Of a stretch of 64,000 nucleotides of DNA, positions 30,001-36,294 are shown in pieces. The DNA is from an uncultured Blautia sp. Its GTDB lineage: Bacteria; Bacillota; Clostridia; Lachnospirales; Lachnospiraceae. The position numbers and the translations under genes were made by a program. Within the stretch, counting starts at the first letter, position 1. Each line of letters begins with the position of its first letter. The stretch lies in contig NZ_CAKRNY010000007.1 in assembly GCF_934371575.1 (NCBI RefSeq), forward strand, positions 43,747 to 107,746, written 5' to 3'. The notes beneath the pieces were generated by a model. The model made no database searches, was not told where the DNA came from, and worked only from the letters and a program-made list of their open reading frames with translations.

Positions 30001-30024
30001 TTTGAAATGATTTTTCTCTTTCAT
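24052..30024 (-). CDS. Giant LPGTG-anchored adhesin, probable pilus tip protein
   Basis: 1990 residues: signal peptide (ILALMLVLVLSINQFSVVLY, cleavage near YAQ), an acidic region, 20 Pro-Glu-Val-Thr-Glu-type hexapeptides (residues about 225-350), many beta-sandwich adhesin domains, a SpaA domain (LTKVDKDNQIIYLKGAVFEL), and three Cna-B domains opening TSIEIDKQWKSSAGN, TSVSVSKQWKEG and AISVVKKWQGYSSG. The end reads GITLPGTGGKDGWIFYGLG, a hydrophobic helix and KKRNKLIKAAKEGRKG. It is the first gene of the pilus operon, where tip adhesins are often placed. I use ATG 30024, before the signal peptide; an upstream ATG at 30096 adds an unlikely leader. The host ligand cannot be predicted. Confidence 0.9.
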   Translation of the reverse strand: MKEKNHFKKILALMLVLVLSINQFSVVLYAQEESSLEDFTSSDESEAEANVEADDSGFSDGTDLSDAPPSEPSSDTPVSEDKKTEAHLTIIPDNEKENTYVIEASWQITGAQDTDTRLALAMDQTAYAALPDSAKADSENVCHISALDENGEEITLPMTLMSDENDSSLLRLVYMQSGDGTVQISQIITLEKCEEASTSSISAQWYNDQWTTLEKQEIQWTKSAAEEPAEPEVTETPEITEEPEVTEVPEVTEAPEVTAEPEVTEVPEVTDAPEVTETPEVTEAPQATEISEATEAPDVTETPEVTDAPEVTGIPEVTEAPQVTEIPEVTETPESTGEPEVTETPEADDEADITNTVVESEDECSAGVTVRMEGEATARPRRAMRAMARNAGSVDLTDYITDAKFNVTEIEKNQNVKVSINYKIYASVLQNAGTTQLTYQLPEGIIPNDEYKGTVYDDNGNDVGTYTITKNGEITISLSQEFVASGNVIDGDIHFWSHLNEGGTSGEHTYVFSQKDQLTATIKVKENQSGTGEDDKDKTDLSVEKECQNYDVNTKCVDYTITIKSQNGTAGDIKGFNDNMSVTSGISGKVTSPILQKVGADGNIITWKFDDYFVIDNNSNIKLKDNVTLPALKAGEKYQLAYHVEYSGFDKINTDGSLGNNVQIHDDKHWPSDSTNISFKHKWISKTGRYDAQTDEIIWEIEVNNFGGDLEGYQLEDLLKKNGAEISSGTFSMIEYDGNAEVARYDNLTFPFIFKQGSESGNVVNTKHRFVISYKTKADGGFYNYYTNRADLKGGDGGFSSGEIGVEVKKDNGTLDKEFVPSDTTSEDGKTKIYDWKVALNVPSDGLKDGSYYEDTILLEYNEAIGIHYITSEQLKNLQLNYLEYGVEKTLDTKYYEIQIKDGNDWNAWDGTSTSNYSSFRIAFKINESQTWPESIKNLVLKYSTTADVSSMADGAVWTFRNTGKFYQDGGYTEDSAEKKEVNGGYLRKTDVGGNNGNYVFDETKGVLYYCLTVNETCSLTENGTIVIKDKLPEGTSLYLGEYDISETSGGKYHGSPNINDSVVKAYWGGNYTDYEKGLWSETGNHASGKYFVHKINELISYSCNDGILTITIPEEAYYFNSNNTEKTSHKICIFYAVQINDMLGKSDSKEYTNNAEIYVNDEKKAEDSTTSTVTKSYITKMKNSDIDDVKNVNGKDEISYRVVINPTGVKMAGGNNLTITDTVDYTKHQINGKTYLKGVGLKANSLHIYRLNENGTKGSEISKVLYSVKYSGSGNKFEMELSVPDEIPMILEYTYVVVADEEWLNQNNQKEYSFTNDIEISGEYSDGSSVTDKELVKGSSAGARTNKLVLTKVDKDNQIIYLKGAVFELQKYIGEVADTDWKNDSKWQMVKSYTTGVNGTVTLAGLEEKAIYRLVETEAPTNYKLPDSPVYYYFSLKEDGSEIFPPGFETEKENVSTGSIIIENEKSNEDYTSIEIDKQWKSSAGNLIKVDKNTESKITVNLYQSIVRNAVITSETKAYKTVDITPNDDDQWYYVFNNLPKRDQNENEYFYYVREVVSNPEQWSYVVSGENQEGIVGGKIILENKRKPGVTSVSVSKQWKEGAVSQNSVPVTLYRSKQKSQGTETGQKKSITCKVYCNYNNNTNQRELLKDFGSIEVLESGSELKFLLSDAKDWYNLTEVKYTIGNSALRSAQFKTIAGSGKVNHEIICPDVNDDIVLELYYKGYVWTGDLTISESISPSAGTSGMLKLPEDAEEVGTVILKADNSWSHSWTDLSDEYYYYVLEGTDGSGYLPGYHASYSYTYHDHEKTMIDAVVITNESTFKNTEMAISVVKKWQGYSSGEYSGYVVKAKLQRTLEKGQITEDVKELELNQGNHWRFECDNLDSGYIYSVQEIGVFDSAGNKVDNFETSYSSTESTNSGFLTATGTITITNTKKTQGITLPGTGGKDGWIFYGLGISFWAISLIWLSLTFKKRNKLIKAAKEGRKGIP
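28985..29345 (-). repeat. About 20 tandem 18-base repeats coding a PEVTE stalk
   Basis: The adhesin gene encodes about 20 consecutive hexapeptides of the form P-E-V-T-E-x, with variants such as PQATEI, SEATEA and PDVTET. Copies differ at synonymous and non-synonymous positions. Such stalks hold the head away from the wall and change copy number by slippage or recombination. Confidence 0.85.
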
Positions 30025-30140
30025 GGTTTCACTCTTTCCTTGACTGAATTTCTGAAATATATTTAATGATATAAGTGGCAAAAGACCTTTTGTCACTCAT
30101 ATTATTTAATGTAAAAGCTTCTGCTCTTTTATGTGTACTT

Positions 30141-30169
30141 ATTTTAGTACATTGTAGTCTGTTTTTCAA
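30141..30169 (-). promoter_or_regulatory. Proximal promoter of the pilus operon
   Basis: Minus-strand TTGAAA (30169-30164), 17-base spacer, TAAAAT (30146-30141), 117 bases before ATG 30024. The -10 box sits inside the inverted repeat TGTACT-N6-AGTACA (30135-30152), a possible repressor site. Confidence 0.65.
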
Positions 30170-30243
30170 TTATTTTTGATATTTTCGCATTTTTTCGTAA
30201 TTTTATGTTTATTTTTCACGGCCTTTCTTGTTCTATGTAGCCT

Positions 30244-30272
30244 ATTATATAGACCGAATTTTTCATTTTCAA
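30244..30272 (-). promoter_or_regulatory. Distal promoter of the pilus operon
   Basis: Minus-strand TTGAAA (30272-30267), 17-base spacer, TATAAT (30249-30244), about 100 bases upstream of the proximal promoter. The remainder of the 349-base gap (30025-30373) is AT-rich with no gene. Confidence 0.65.
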
Positions 30273-30373
30273 CCCAAATGGGGCAGCTTCCTCACTGGGT
30301 ACAATTTTTAACAAGATTATCCAATAAAAGAAAGCTTACAAAGGTATTTCAGGCTATAGATACAATACTGTGA

Positions 30374-30988
30374 TTAAATTCCAAGTGCCGACTTGGCCAG
30401 CTGGTCTGCCATATCATTATATTTATCGTTGGAATGACCTTTTACTTTTATGAAATGTACTTTTACCTTCTGCGTGATTTCCCGGTAAAAGCTCTGATAC
30501 GCTATTGTTCCGGGTTTGGTAGCTTTCCAGGCACCTGTGCACCATTTGGCAATGCCTTCATAATCATGGTAAATGGTGATTTCCGGAATATTATGATCCA
30601 CAGCATACTGCATTGCCGCTTCGGAGCCTTTGATCTCTCCTGCTACATTATGCATCAGTGCCAGCTCTTTGTCCGTCATTTTTTCACAGAATGTGTGCTC
30701 TTCTCCATCCTTCAGAATGACCATTCCGTAGGAAAATTCACCGGTGTCAGAGCGGTAACTGCCATCTACGTAGGCAATCACCTGGTCTGACGCAGTTTTT
30801 TCTGCTCTGGAAGGTGTATCCGGGATGCCCTCTGCACTCACACCAGCAAATGCCTGTGCCTCTTCCATAGTGGGAAAGCTCTTAAATTCTGCTCCCGAAA
30901 ATCCCGTGACCTGTTTCTGGCACTCTGCCCAGGTCATAAATACACCTGTTTTTCTGCCTGTTCTTACTGCATAGTATTTCTTTGCCAT
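30374..30988 (-). CDS. rnhA: Ribonuclease H1 with N-terminal hybrid-binding (viroplasmin) domain
   Basis: 204 residues. Residues 1-45 (KKYYAVRTGRKTGVFMTWAE, FKSFPTMEEAQAFAG) form the RNA-DNA hybrid-binding/caulimovirus viroplasmin domain of RNase H1. From about residue 68 the RNase HI domain follows with the four acidic residues: DGSYRSDTGEFSYG, AGEIKGSEAAM, IYHDYEGIAKW and KGHSNDKYNDMADQLAK. It cleaves RNA in RNA-DNA hybrids, removing R-loops and primers. I chose ATG 30988, preceded by GGGAGGCTAC. Its start lies directly after the C-terminal remnant of the broken AAA gene. Confidence 0.93.
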   Translation of the reverse strand: MAKKYYAVRTGRKTGVFMTWAECQKQVTGFSGAEFKSFPTMEEAQAFAGVSAEGIPDTPSRAEKTASDQVIAYVDGSYRSDTGEFSYGMVILKDGEEHTFCEKMTDKELALMHNVAGEIKGSEAAMQYAVDHNIPEITIYHDYEGIAKWCTGAWKATKPGTIAYQSFYREITQKVKVHFIKVKGHSNDKYNDMADQLAKSALGI

Positions 30989-31001
30989 GTAGCCTCCCTT
31001 T

Positions 31002-32207
31002 TCACTTATATTTTTCAATTATGCATACATGCTTTTTGCTTTTTTATCGTACAACTCAGTGAAATTCTATCATTGTACTTATTTCATTTACATATTCCTG
31101 AGATACTTCCTTATTGGGAACTGATACAGACTTATCCGTCCAGCGATAGCTTAAATATCCAAGATGCACAAGCAATGTCAGAACATCATCTTTACATTGA
31201 AAAGTAGTCATATCGTTAGAAAAAGTTCCTGTATTGATATAAACCCGTTCCCCGGCCAACATTCTGACAATATCATCTTTAAGGCCAGCGAAATTCATAC
31301 GGATATAAATTTTCAAAGCTTCATAAGTTTCGGTCTGATTCCAGTAATTATCAAACACACCACTAAGCATTGCATCAACCACAGATTTGGGGCTATACAT
31401 GGAATATGTTTTTAATTGTCCATTTTCCATAGTGGACAGTTCATAGCCATCGTACCATGCCTGTGCTTCCTCAAAATTACGCTCATATTTCCGGCATAAT
31501 GTCCTGACCTCATCTTCCGTAAAGCCAAAGAATTCTGCCATCTCCCTGGGATTTGTCATGGAGTATTCTGTAAACATATTCAAGGCAGAATGTGTTCCAT
31601 ACTTTTTGATTGGTAAAATCCCGGTCATATATGCCAATGCCACATATTCTTTATCTTTCAACCATGAACGAAGAAAGTCAAGATACTGCTTCTGTGCCTC
31701 CTGATTCTGCTGATATTCCCGAAAAAAGCAGTCCCATTCATCAATAAGAATTACAAATGGGCGCTTCGTCTTTGCATATATATCCTGCATGGCAAAAATA
31801 AGATAATCATCAATTACCATATCGGGATATGCATTTTTCAGTTCCGTAAGCAGTCTTTTCTGCAGCAGCTTCAACATTTCCGGCATACCGTGTGTTGCCG
31901 ATAAAAACTCCTGCATATTGATTTTTATTACATCATACTTATTTAAATGCTCCTGATAAGACGGTGATTCTGCAATTTTGAAAGGAGCAAACAGTTCTGC
32001 GGAGTCTGCTCCGCGATCGTAATAAGCTGCCAGCATATCTGCTGCCATAGACTTTCCAAAGCGTCTTGGTCTGCTGACACATACGAATTTCTGCCTTGTA
32101 TTCAAAACTGCATTCATTTTGTCTATCAGTTCTGTTTTATCTACATAAATTGCCGAATTTATGCTTTCGCAAAACCCTTTATTTCCCGGATCCAGATAAC
32201 TTCCCAC
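31002..32207 (-). pseudogene. AAA-ATPase-like gene that has lost its PD-(D/E)XK nuclease domain
   Basis: GTG start at 32207 (GGGAGG 7 bases upstream). The protein opens VGSYLDPGNKGFCESINSAI and YVDKTELIDKMN, followed by the Walker A-type VSRPRRFGKSMAADML and Walker B-type RPFVILIDEWDCFFREY, the signature of AAA-ATPase_like proteins. The open frame stops at 31056 after VNEISTMIEFH (383 residues), whereas the family normally continues with roughly 130-150 more residues forming a nuclease-like domain. Immediately after the stop, out of frame, lie the pieces LYDKKAK and KSKKHVCIIEKYK (ending 31002), which resemble the family's extreme C-terminus. I infer an internal deletion of the nuclease domain plus frameshifts. 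The ATPase part may still be translated. A full-length relative lies at 34195-36057. Confidence 0.75.
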
Positions 32208-32254
32208 AGGTACGCCTCCCTTTGTATCAGACATTCTCAAACACTTCTGAAACT

Positions 32255-33211
32255 TTAATATACCCTGTTCGTCCTGTCATCACGCTGGAACCGCTGAATG
32301 TTTTTCACCACTTCATCCACTACACGGAATCTGGTCTCTTTTGCAGCCCATGCAATATGCGGAGTAATGATCAGTTTATTGCTGTCCTGGATCTTAAGCA
32401 GTGGAGTCTCCGGATCCATTGGTTCTTTGCAAAGAACATCAAGACCAGCACCTGCAATGGAGCCCTCGGTAAGAGCCGTATACAGATCTGACTCATTTAC
32501 AATGGCACCTCGCGCAAGATTCAGGAAAATAGCGGATTTCTTCATCTTACGGAATTTTTCCAGTGTCATCAGATTCTCCGTGTATCCGTTCAACGGCGCA
32601 TGGACAGAAAGAATATCGGAGCGGGAAAGAAGCTCATCCAGGCTTACCTGTTCATATTCTGTATTGTATTTCTTCCCGGAAGCGGAGTAGCAGATAATAT
32701 GGCAGCCGAATGCCTTGGCGATCTGCGCCACTTTGTTTCCGATTGCACCAAGACCAATGATTCCCCAGGTTTTCCCATCCAGCTCGAAGAAATTCTGTCC
32801 GAAATGGGAGAAACAGGTTCCTCTTGCATATTCTCCGGATTTTACGTAATTGTCGTAATAATTCAGTTTTTCCAGAACATAGAATAGAAGAGCGAAGGTA
32901 TGCTGTGCCACTCCGTTTGTGGAGTATCCGGCAACATTGTAAGCTGCAATTCCCCTCTTTTTCAGATAGTCTCCATCCAGGTTGTTAAAGCCTGTTGCGG
33001 TCAGGCAGACCAGCTTCAAGTTCTGTGCTTTTCCAATGGTAGACTCGCAGATTGGAACCTTGTTGGCTACGATCACATCTGCGTCTTTTGTTTTCTCTTC
33101 CATTTCATCTGCTGTTGTGCTTCGATATATTACTACTTCGCCCAGTGCCTCAAATGGGGTAAATACCATATCCTGTCCCAGGCTGTCTGCTTCCAGAATT
33201 ACAATTTTCAT
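32255..33211 (-). CDS. D-2-hydroxyacid dehydrogenase (NAD-dependent)
   Basis: 318 residues, starting MKIVILEADSLGQDM after GAGGAGCACATT. The NAD-binding Rossmann loop is GIIGLGAIGNKVAQIAKAFG; the catalytic set follows as Arg in LNLARGAIVNE, Glu in LDVLCKEPMDPETP, and His in ITPHIAWAAKE. Family members reduce 2-oxo acids to D-2-hydroxy acids (glycerate, lactate, hydroxyisocaproate). The sequence resembles the hydroxypyruvate/glycerate dehydrogenase branch, but the substrate is uncertain. An in-frame ATG at 33241 lacks a ribosome site and was not used. Confidence 0.92.
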   Translation of the reverse strand: MKIVILEADSLGQDMVFTPFEALGEVVIYRSTTADEMEEKTKDADVIVANKVPICESTIGKAQNLKLVCLTATGFNNLDGDYLKKRGIAAYNVAGYSTNGVAQHTFALLFYVLEKLNYYDNYVKSGEYARGTCFSHFGQNFFELDGKTWGIIGLGAIGNKVAQIAKAFGCHIICYSASGKKYNTEYEQVSLDELLSRSDILSVHAPLNGYTENLMTLEKFRKMKKSAIFLNLARGAIVNESDLYTALTEGSIAGAGLDVLCKEPMDPETPLLKIQDSNKLIITPHIAWAAKETRFRVVDEVVKNIQRFQRDDRTNRVY

Positions 33212-33346
33212 AATGTGCTCCTCGCTTTCTTCTGTGCTCACTTATATAGTCGTGCGTTTCCTCATCTGTTTTATAAAATACCGTTTTCTCCGGGAAAATG
33301 CAATCCCTAAGAGGAAATGCTGCATAAAACATTTTTTAATTTATGA

Positions 33347-33385
33347 TAAAAGGGCACAGCAGATAGTTTCTGTGCCCCATTTTTG
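33347..33385 (-). terminator. Terminator of the membrane-protein gene
   Basis: GGGCACAG (33352-33359) pairs with CTGTGCCC (33370-33377). On the minus strand the stem is followed by TTTTATC. On the plus strand it is followed by ATTTTTG, so it may act in both directions. Confidence 0.75.
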
Positions 33386-33431
33386 AATCCATATATTCAA
33401 TTCAGAAAACAACATTTTCGATACCTGGTCA

Positions 33432-34070
33432 TCAAACCATAAATTCCCGGATAATTTCCCTCATAATCTTCTCTTCCTCAGGAGTCAGCATCTTACTGAA
33501 ATGACTTCCGGAGGCAGCTGTCTGCTTGATGCTGCTGGTAATCTTGTCCACGATTTCTTCCTGTAAAACAGGGTCCGCTTTTTTTGCAGCAGGAATCTCT
33601 TCTGCCCAGCTTCTCATCTGCTCCACATAATCTGCCAGCGTATCCATCACCAGCTCTTCTTTGTAAGAAAAATCCAGTGCCTGACGCAATAGCAATAACA
33701 CCACCGGTACAGTAGCGCCCACATACAGATAGGTCAGCGGAAGTCCCTCTTCTATCCTTAAAGTCTGAGAAAAATAAATGGCACAGCCAAGGATCGCAGT
33801 GGACAAAAGTGCCGGATACCACACCAGGCGGTTCATTCTGTGAAGAAGCCTGTCCCGTGTTTTCCAAAGCCTCAGCCATTTTTCCTTCAGGCTGATCCGC
33901 TGGCTGCTGCCTGCTCCTTGGGTGTTTTTCGCGCCTGTGGTTTTGCTTCCGGTACTTTTCAGCATTCTTCTGTAGGTGAGGTTTGTCGTCAGCATTCCAA
34001 TTGCTCCAAGAGCCCCCAGGGCTGCCATACTGTAGAGCAATATATGCAGATTCATAATTTTCTCCAGCAT
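33432..34070 (-). CDS. Membrane protein of unknown function
   Basis: 212 residues. Three hydrophobic segments: ILLYSMAALGALGAIGMLTT (N-terminal), LVWYPALLSTAILGCAIYFS and TYLYVGATVPVVLLLLRQAL, with a basic cytoplasmic linker (SSQRISLKEKWLRLWKTRDR) between the first two. The C-terminal ~75 residues are a charged helical region (DTLADYVEQMRSWAEEI, LTPEEEKIMREIIREF). GGGAGGACATT precedes the ATG. I do not recognise the family. It stands alone between two differently purposed genes with its own terminator. Confidence 0.7.
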   Translation of the reverse strand: MLEKIMNLHILLYSMAALGALGAIGMLTTNLTYRRMLKSTGSKTTGAKNTQGAGSSQRISLKEKWLRLWKTRDRLLHRMNRLVWYPALLSTAILGCAIYFSQTLRIEEGLPLTYLYVGATVPVVLLLLRQALDFSYKEELVMDTLADYVEQMRSWAEEIPAAKKADPVLQEEIVDKITSSIKQTAASGSHFSKMLTPEEEKIMREIIREFMV

Positions 34071-34194
34071 AATGTCCTCCCATATTCTTAACTTTTAGGA
34101 ACATTATACCGCCGTTCTGCTCTGTATGAAACATAAATCGTTCGTCAAATTCTCGGTGAATTCCGCTTATTCTGTGGTTTTTCTGCATATTTTC

Positions 34195-36057
34195 CTATTT
34201 TATTTTCACACTGACCTTTTTCCCTGAAAATGCAATCCCGAATTTCAATATATCCTGCACCCCATTCTCTTTCATTTCTGAATCATACCGCATCTTCTCA
34301 ATCTGATCAAACGCTTCCTCTGCCAGTCCGTCAAGATCATCTGCGCTTAAATTCTTTTTCCATTTAAGTTCCATGATAATTCCCGGATATTTCTCTTCTC
34401 TTGGAAAAAGACTGATATCATATCTTCCATCTCCAGATTCTCTGTTAGACTTGATCTTATACTGATTATCCATCAATGCGATCAGCCCCAGAACCAGTCC
34501 ATGATAAAAGCCTTCTGCTCCTGCATCATAAAAACTAATAGATTTATCCATATATTCCGCAATTGCGTTCTGAAGCTTCTTATGGTCATTGGTATAAAGA
34601 CTTTCCGCAATCCTGTTTGCCGTTGTTCTTGTAACTGCCCCGATCTGCAGTAAATGTGATAGAATTTCATTTTTATACACAGCTGCAATTTCCCTGTTTG
34701 GAATGGACACTTCGCACAGGTAAGTGCCATCTGCCTGAAGCTCCTTCCTTGGAATTTTCAGATAACCGGCTATCAGAAGCAGACTGTAAATATTTGCCGG
34801 ATCTTCTGCCAGTGACCGGTACACAACGTTCTGATCAATCCGTGCAACAACCATTTCTCCCTGTAAAAGAGCATAAAGCCGTTCTGTTATGTCATCCGTT
34901 GCAATTTTCAGAACATCTTCAAGAATTTCGTTTTTACCGGTATTTACCCAATATGCCTGTGGAATCCCCCCTTTTGCAATGTAATTGATCACAGACCATG
35001 GATTATATATTTCTTCACTTCCAAACAAATATCCATCATACCATTCCTTCAGTTCACTTTCCTTTTCGGACATTCCGTAGTATTCCAGCATCTCCTTCAC
35101 TTCGCCCTGAGTAAATCCGAAATAGTTATCATACTCCTCATCCATCACGGAATTCACAGTCAGATTATTAAGTCCACTGAAAATACTCTCCTGTGCAATG
35201 CGAAGAATCCCTGTGAGAAATCCATAGGAAAGATTCCTGTTGTCCTTAAAAGCTCCTGAGAAAAAGTTTCTCATAAATCCGATTATTTCATCATAAAAGT
35301 CCTTGGAATAGCCTTCCTGAATAGGAGTATCGTATTCATCTATAATAATAATCGGTGCTTTTTTATAATGAACTGCCAGCATCTTGGAAAGTTTCTCAAG
35401 TGCTGAGGTCAGATCTACCTCACTGGCTGTGCCATTCAGCACTTTCTGAAAATATTCTTTTTCATAGTCCGCGATTTTATCACTTGAAGCTAATTCCGGA
35501 TGCCTTCCATATTCTTCCTGAAGAAGTCCGCGAATCTTATGGATCGTAGCCTCCCAGGTGTCAAATTTAACATCTTTAAAGGTAAGAAAAACAACTGGAT
35601 ATATTCCCTGCTGTGTACGGTATTCCTCTCCGCATTTCCAGATTGCTTTATCTGTAAAATATTTACTTGTATCATCCTCAGATATCTCAAAAAACACCCT
35701 CAGCATATCCATATTAAGTGTTTTCCCGAACCTTCTTGGACGGGTGAACAGCGATACCATAGGCTTCTGATCCAGGAAATCTTTTATCAGCATTGTTTTA
35801 TCCACGTAATAATACTCTGCCTGAGCGCGTACATAATCTGAAATGCCAATAGGAAGAGGTTTCAACTCTTTCGTTTCAGACCTCTTTATATATTTTCCGT
35901 AGGAAACACGCCCGTCGGCTGGTTTTCTGGCATCGTCCGGAATCAGCCAGGATCTTCCTTCTTTTACTGCGCCGTCAATTTTCCCTTTTTTGCATAAATT
36001 ATTAACTGTTCGCTCTGATACGCCCCATTCCAGAGCCAGCTGTCTGCAGGTTTTCAT
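34195..36057 (-). CDS. AAA-ATPase-like / PD-(D/E)XK nuclease protein with N-terminal helix-turn-helix
   Basis: 620 residues. Residues 1-50 (TCRQLALEWGVSERTVNNLC, KKGKIDGAVKEGRSWLIP) form a MerR/excisionase-like helix-turn-helix. The AAA-ATPase_like domain starts LPIGISDYVRAQAEYYYVDK and contains SLFTRPRRFGKTLNMDMLRV (P-loop-type) and PIIIIDEYDTPIQEGYSKDF (Walker B). The C-terminal PD-(D/E)XK-like domain includes GDGRYDISLFPREEKYPGII followed by MELKWKK, with Asp and Glu-x-Lys in place. The family is widespread in gut bacteria and its biological role is not established; DNA processing or defence has been guessed. I start at ATG 36057 (GGAG 9 bases upstream). Inverted repeats overlap its promoter, suggesting autoregulation through its own helix-turn-helix. 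Confidence 0.85.
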   Translation of the reverse strand: MKTCRQLALEWGVSERTVNNLCKKGKIDGAVKEGRSWLIPDDARKPADGRVSYGKYIKRSETKELKPLPIGISDYVRAQAEYYYVDKTMLIKDFLDQKPMVSLFTRPRRFGKTLNMDMLRVFFEISEDDTSKYFTDKAIWKCGEEYRTQQGIYPVVFLTFKDVKFDTWEATIHKIRGLLQEEYGRHPELASSDKIADYEKEYFQKVLNGTASEVDLTSALEKLSKMLAVHYKKAPIIIIDEYDTPIQEGYSKDFYDEIIGFMRNFFSGAFKDNRNLSYGFLTGILRIAQESIFSGLNNLTVNSVMDEEYDNYFGFTQGEVKEMLEYYGMSEKESELKEWYDGYLFGSEEIYNPWSVINYIAKGGIPQAYWVNTGKNEILEDVLKIATDDITERLYALLQGEMVVARIDQNVVYRSLAEDPANIYSLLLIAGYLKIPRKELQADGTYLCEVSIPNREIAAVYKNEILSHLLQIGAVTRTTANRIAESLYTNDHKKLQNAIAEYMDKSISFYDAGAEGFYHGLVLGLIALMDNQYKIKSNRESGDGRYDISLFPREEKYPGIIMELKWKKNLSADDLDGLAEEAFDQIEKMRYDSEMKENGVQDILKFGIAFSGKKVSVKIK

Positions 36058-36104
36058 CTTGATCATCTCCGCTCTTTTCATAAGTATATATGGTTCTAAA
36101 GCAA

Positions 36105-36133
36105 ATTATACATTTGTTTCCGCAATATATCAA
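36105..36133 (-). promoter_or_regulatory. Promoter of the helix-turn-helix ATPase gene, overlapped by an inverted repeat
   Basis: Minus-strand TTGATA (36133-36128), 17-base spacer, TATAAT (36110-36105). The -35 box and half the spacer are part of the repeat unit TTGATATATTGCGGAA, which recurs on the other strand at 36163-36177. Confidence 0.75.
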
Positions 36134-36220
36134 TTAGTTTTTGATTTATTGCGGAATAAGTGTGATATATTGCGGAATAGCATTGATATTTCGCGCGAAA
36201 TATCAAATATATCGCGGAAG
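36119..36220. repeat. Cluster of TTGATATATTGCGGAA repeats and a 24-base palindrome
   Basis: TTCCGCAATATATCA (36119-36133) and TGATATATTGCGGAA (36163-36177) are perfect 15-base inverted copies. A variant TTGATTTATTGCGGAA lies between them (36141-36156). A perfect 24-base palindrome with half-site TTGATATTTCGC spans 36183-36206, and a further ATATCGCGGAAG follows. The cluster covers the promoter of the helix-turn-helix ATPase gene. Confidence 0.8.
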
Positions 36221-36230
36221 TAAATATAAA

Positions 36231-36280
36231 TGCCCCTTAAACAGATTCTGCTTATTTCTACAGAGTCTGCTTAAGGGGCA
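36231..36280 (-). terminator. Terminator of murF
   Basis: TGCCCCTTAA (36231-36240) and TTAAGGGGCA (36271-36280) form the outer stem, extended by CAGA/TCTG pairs inside. The leftward tail ATTTATATTT is only moderately U-rich. Confidence 0.65.
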
Positions 36281-36294
36281 GTATATTATCTTCC

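Noticed and set aside
30166..30219. Possible 17-residue leader peptide (GTG, lysine-rich) between the two pilus promoters
   Set aside because: AAAGG is only about 2 bases before the GTG and the peptide has no control codons or nearby terminator.
33493..34188. A 231-codon minus-strand frame overlapping the membrane-protein gene
   Set aside because: It overlaps in another frame; the frame at 33432-34070 has a clear ribosome site and membrane helices.
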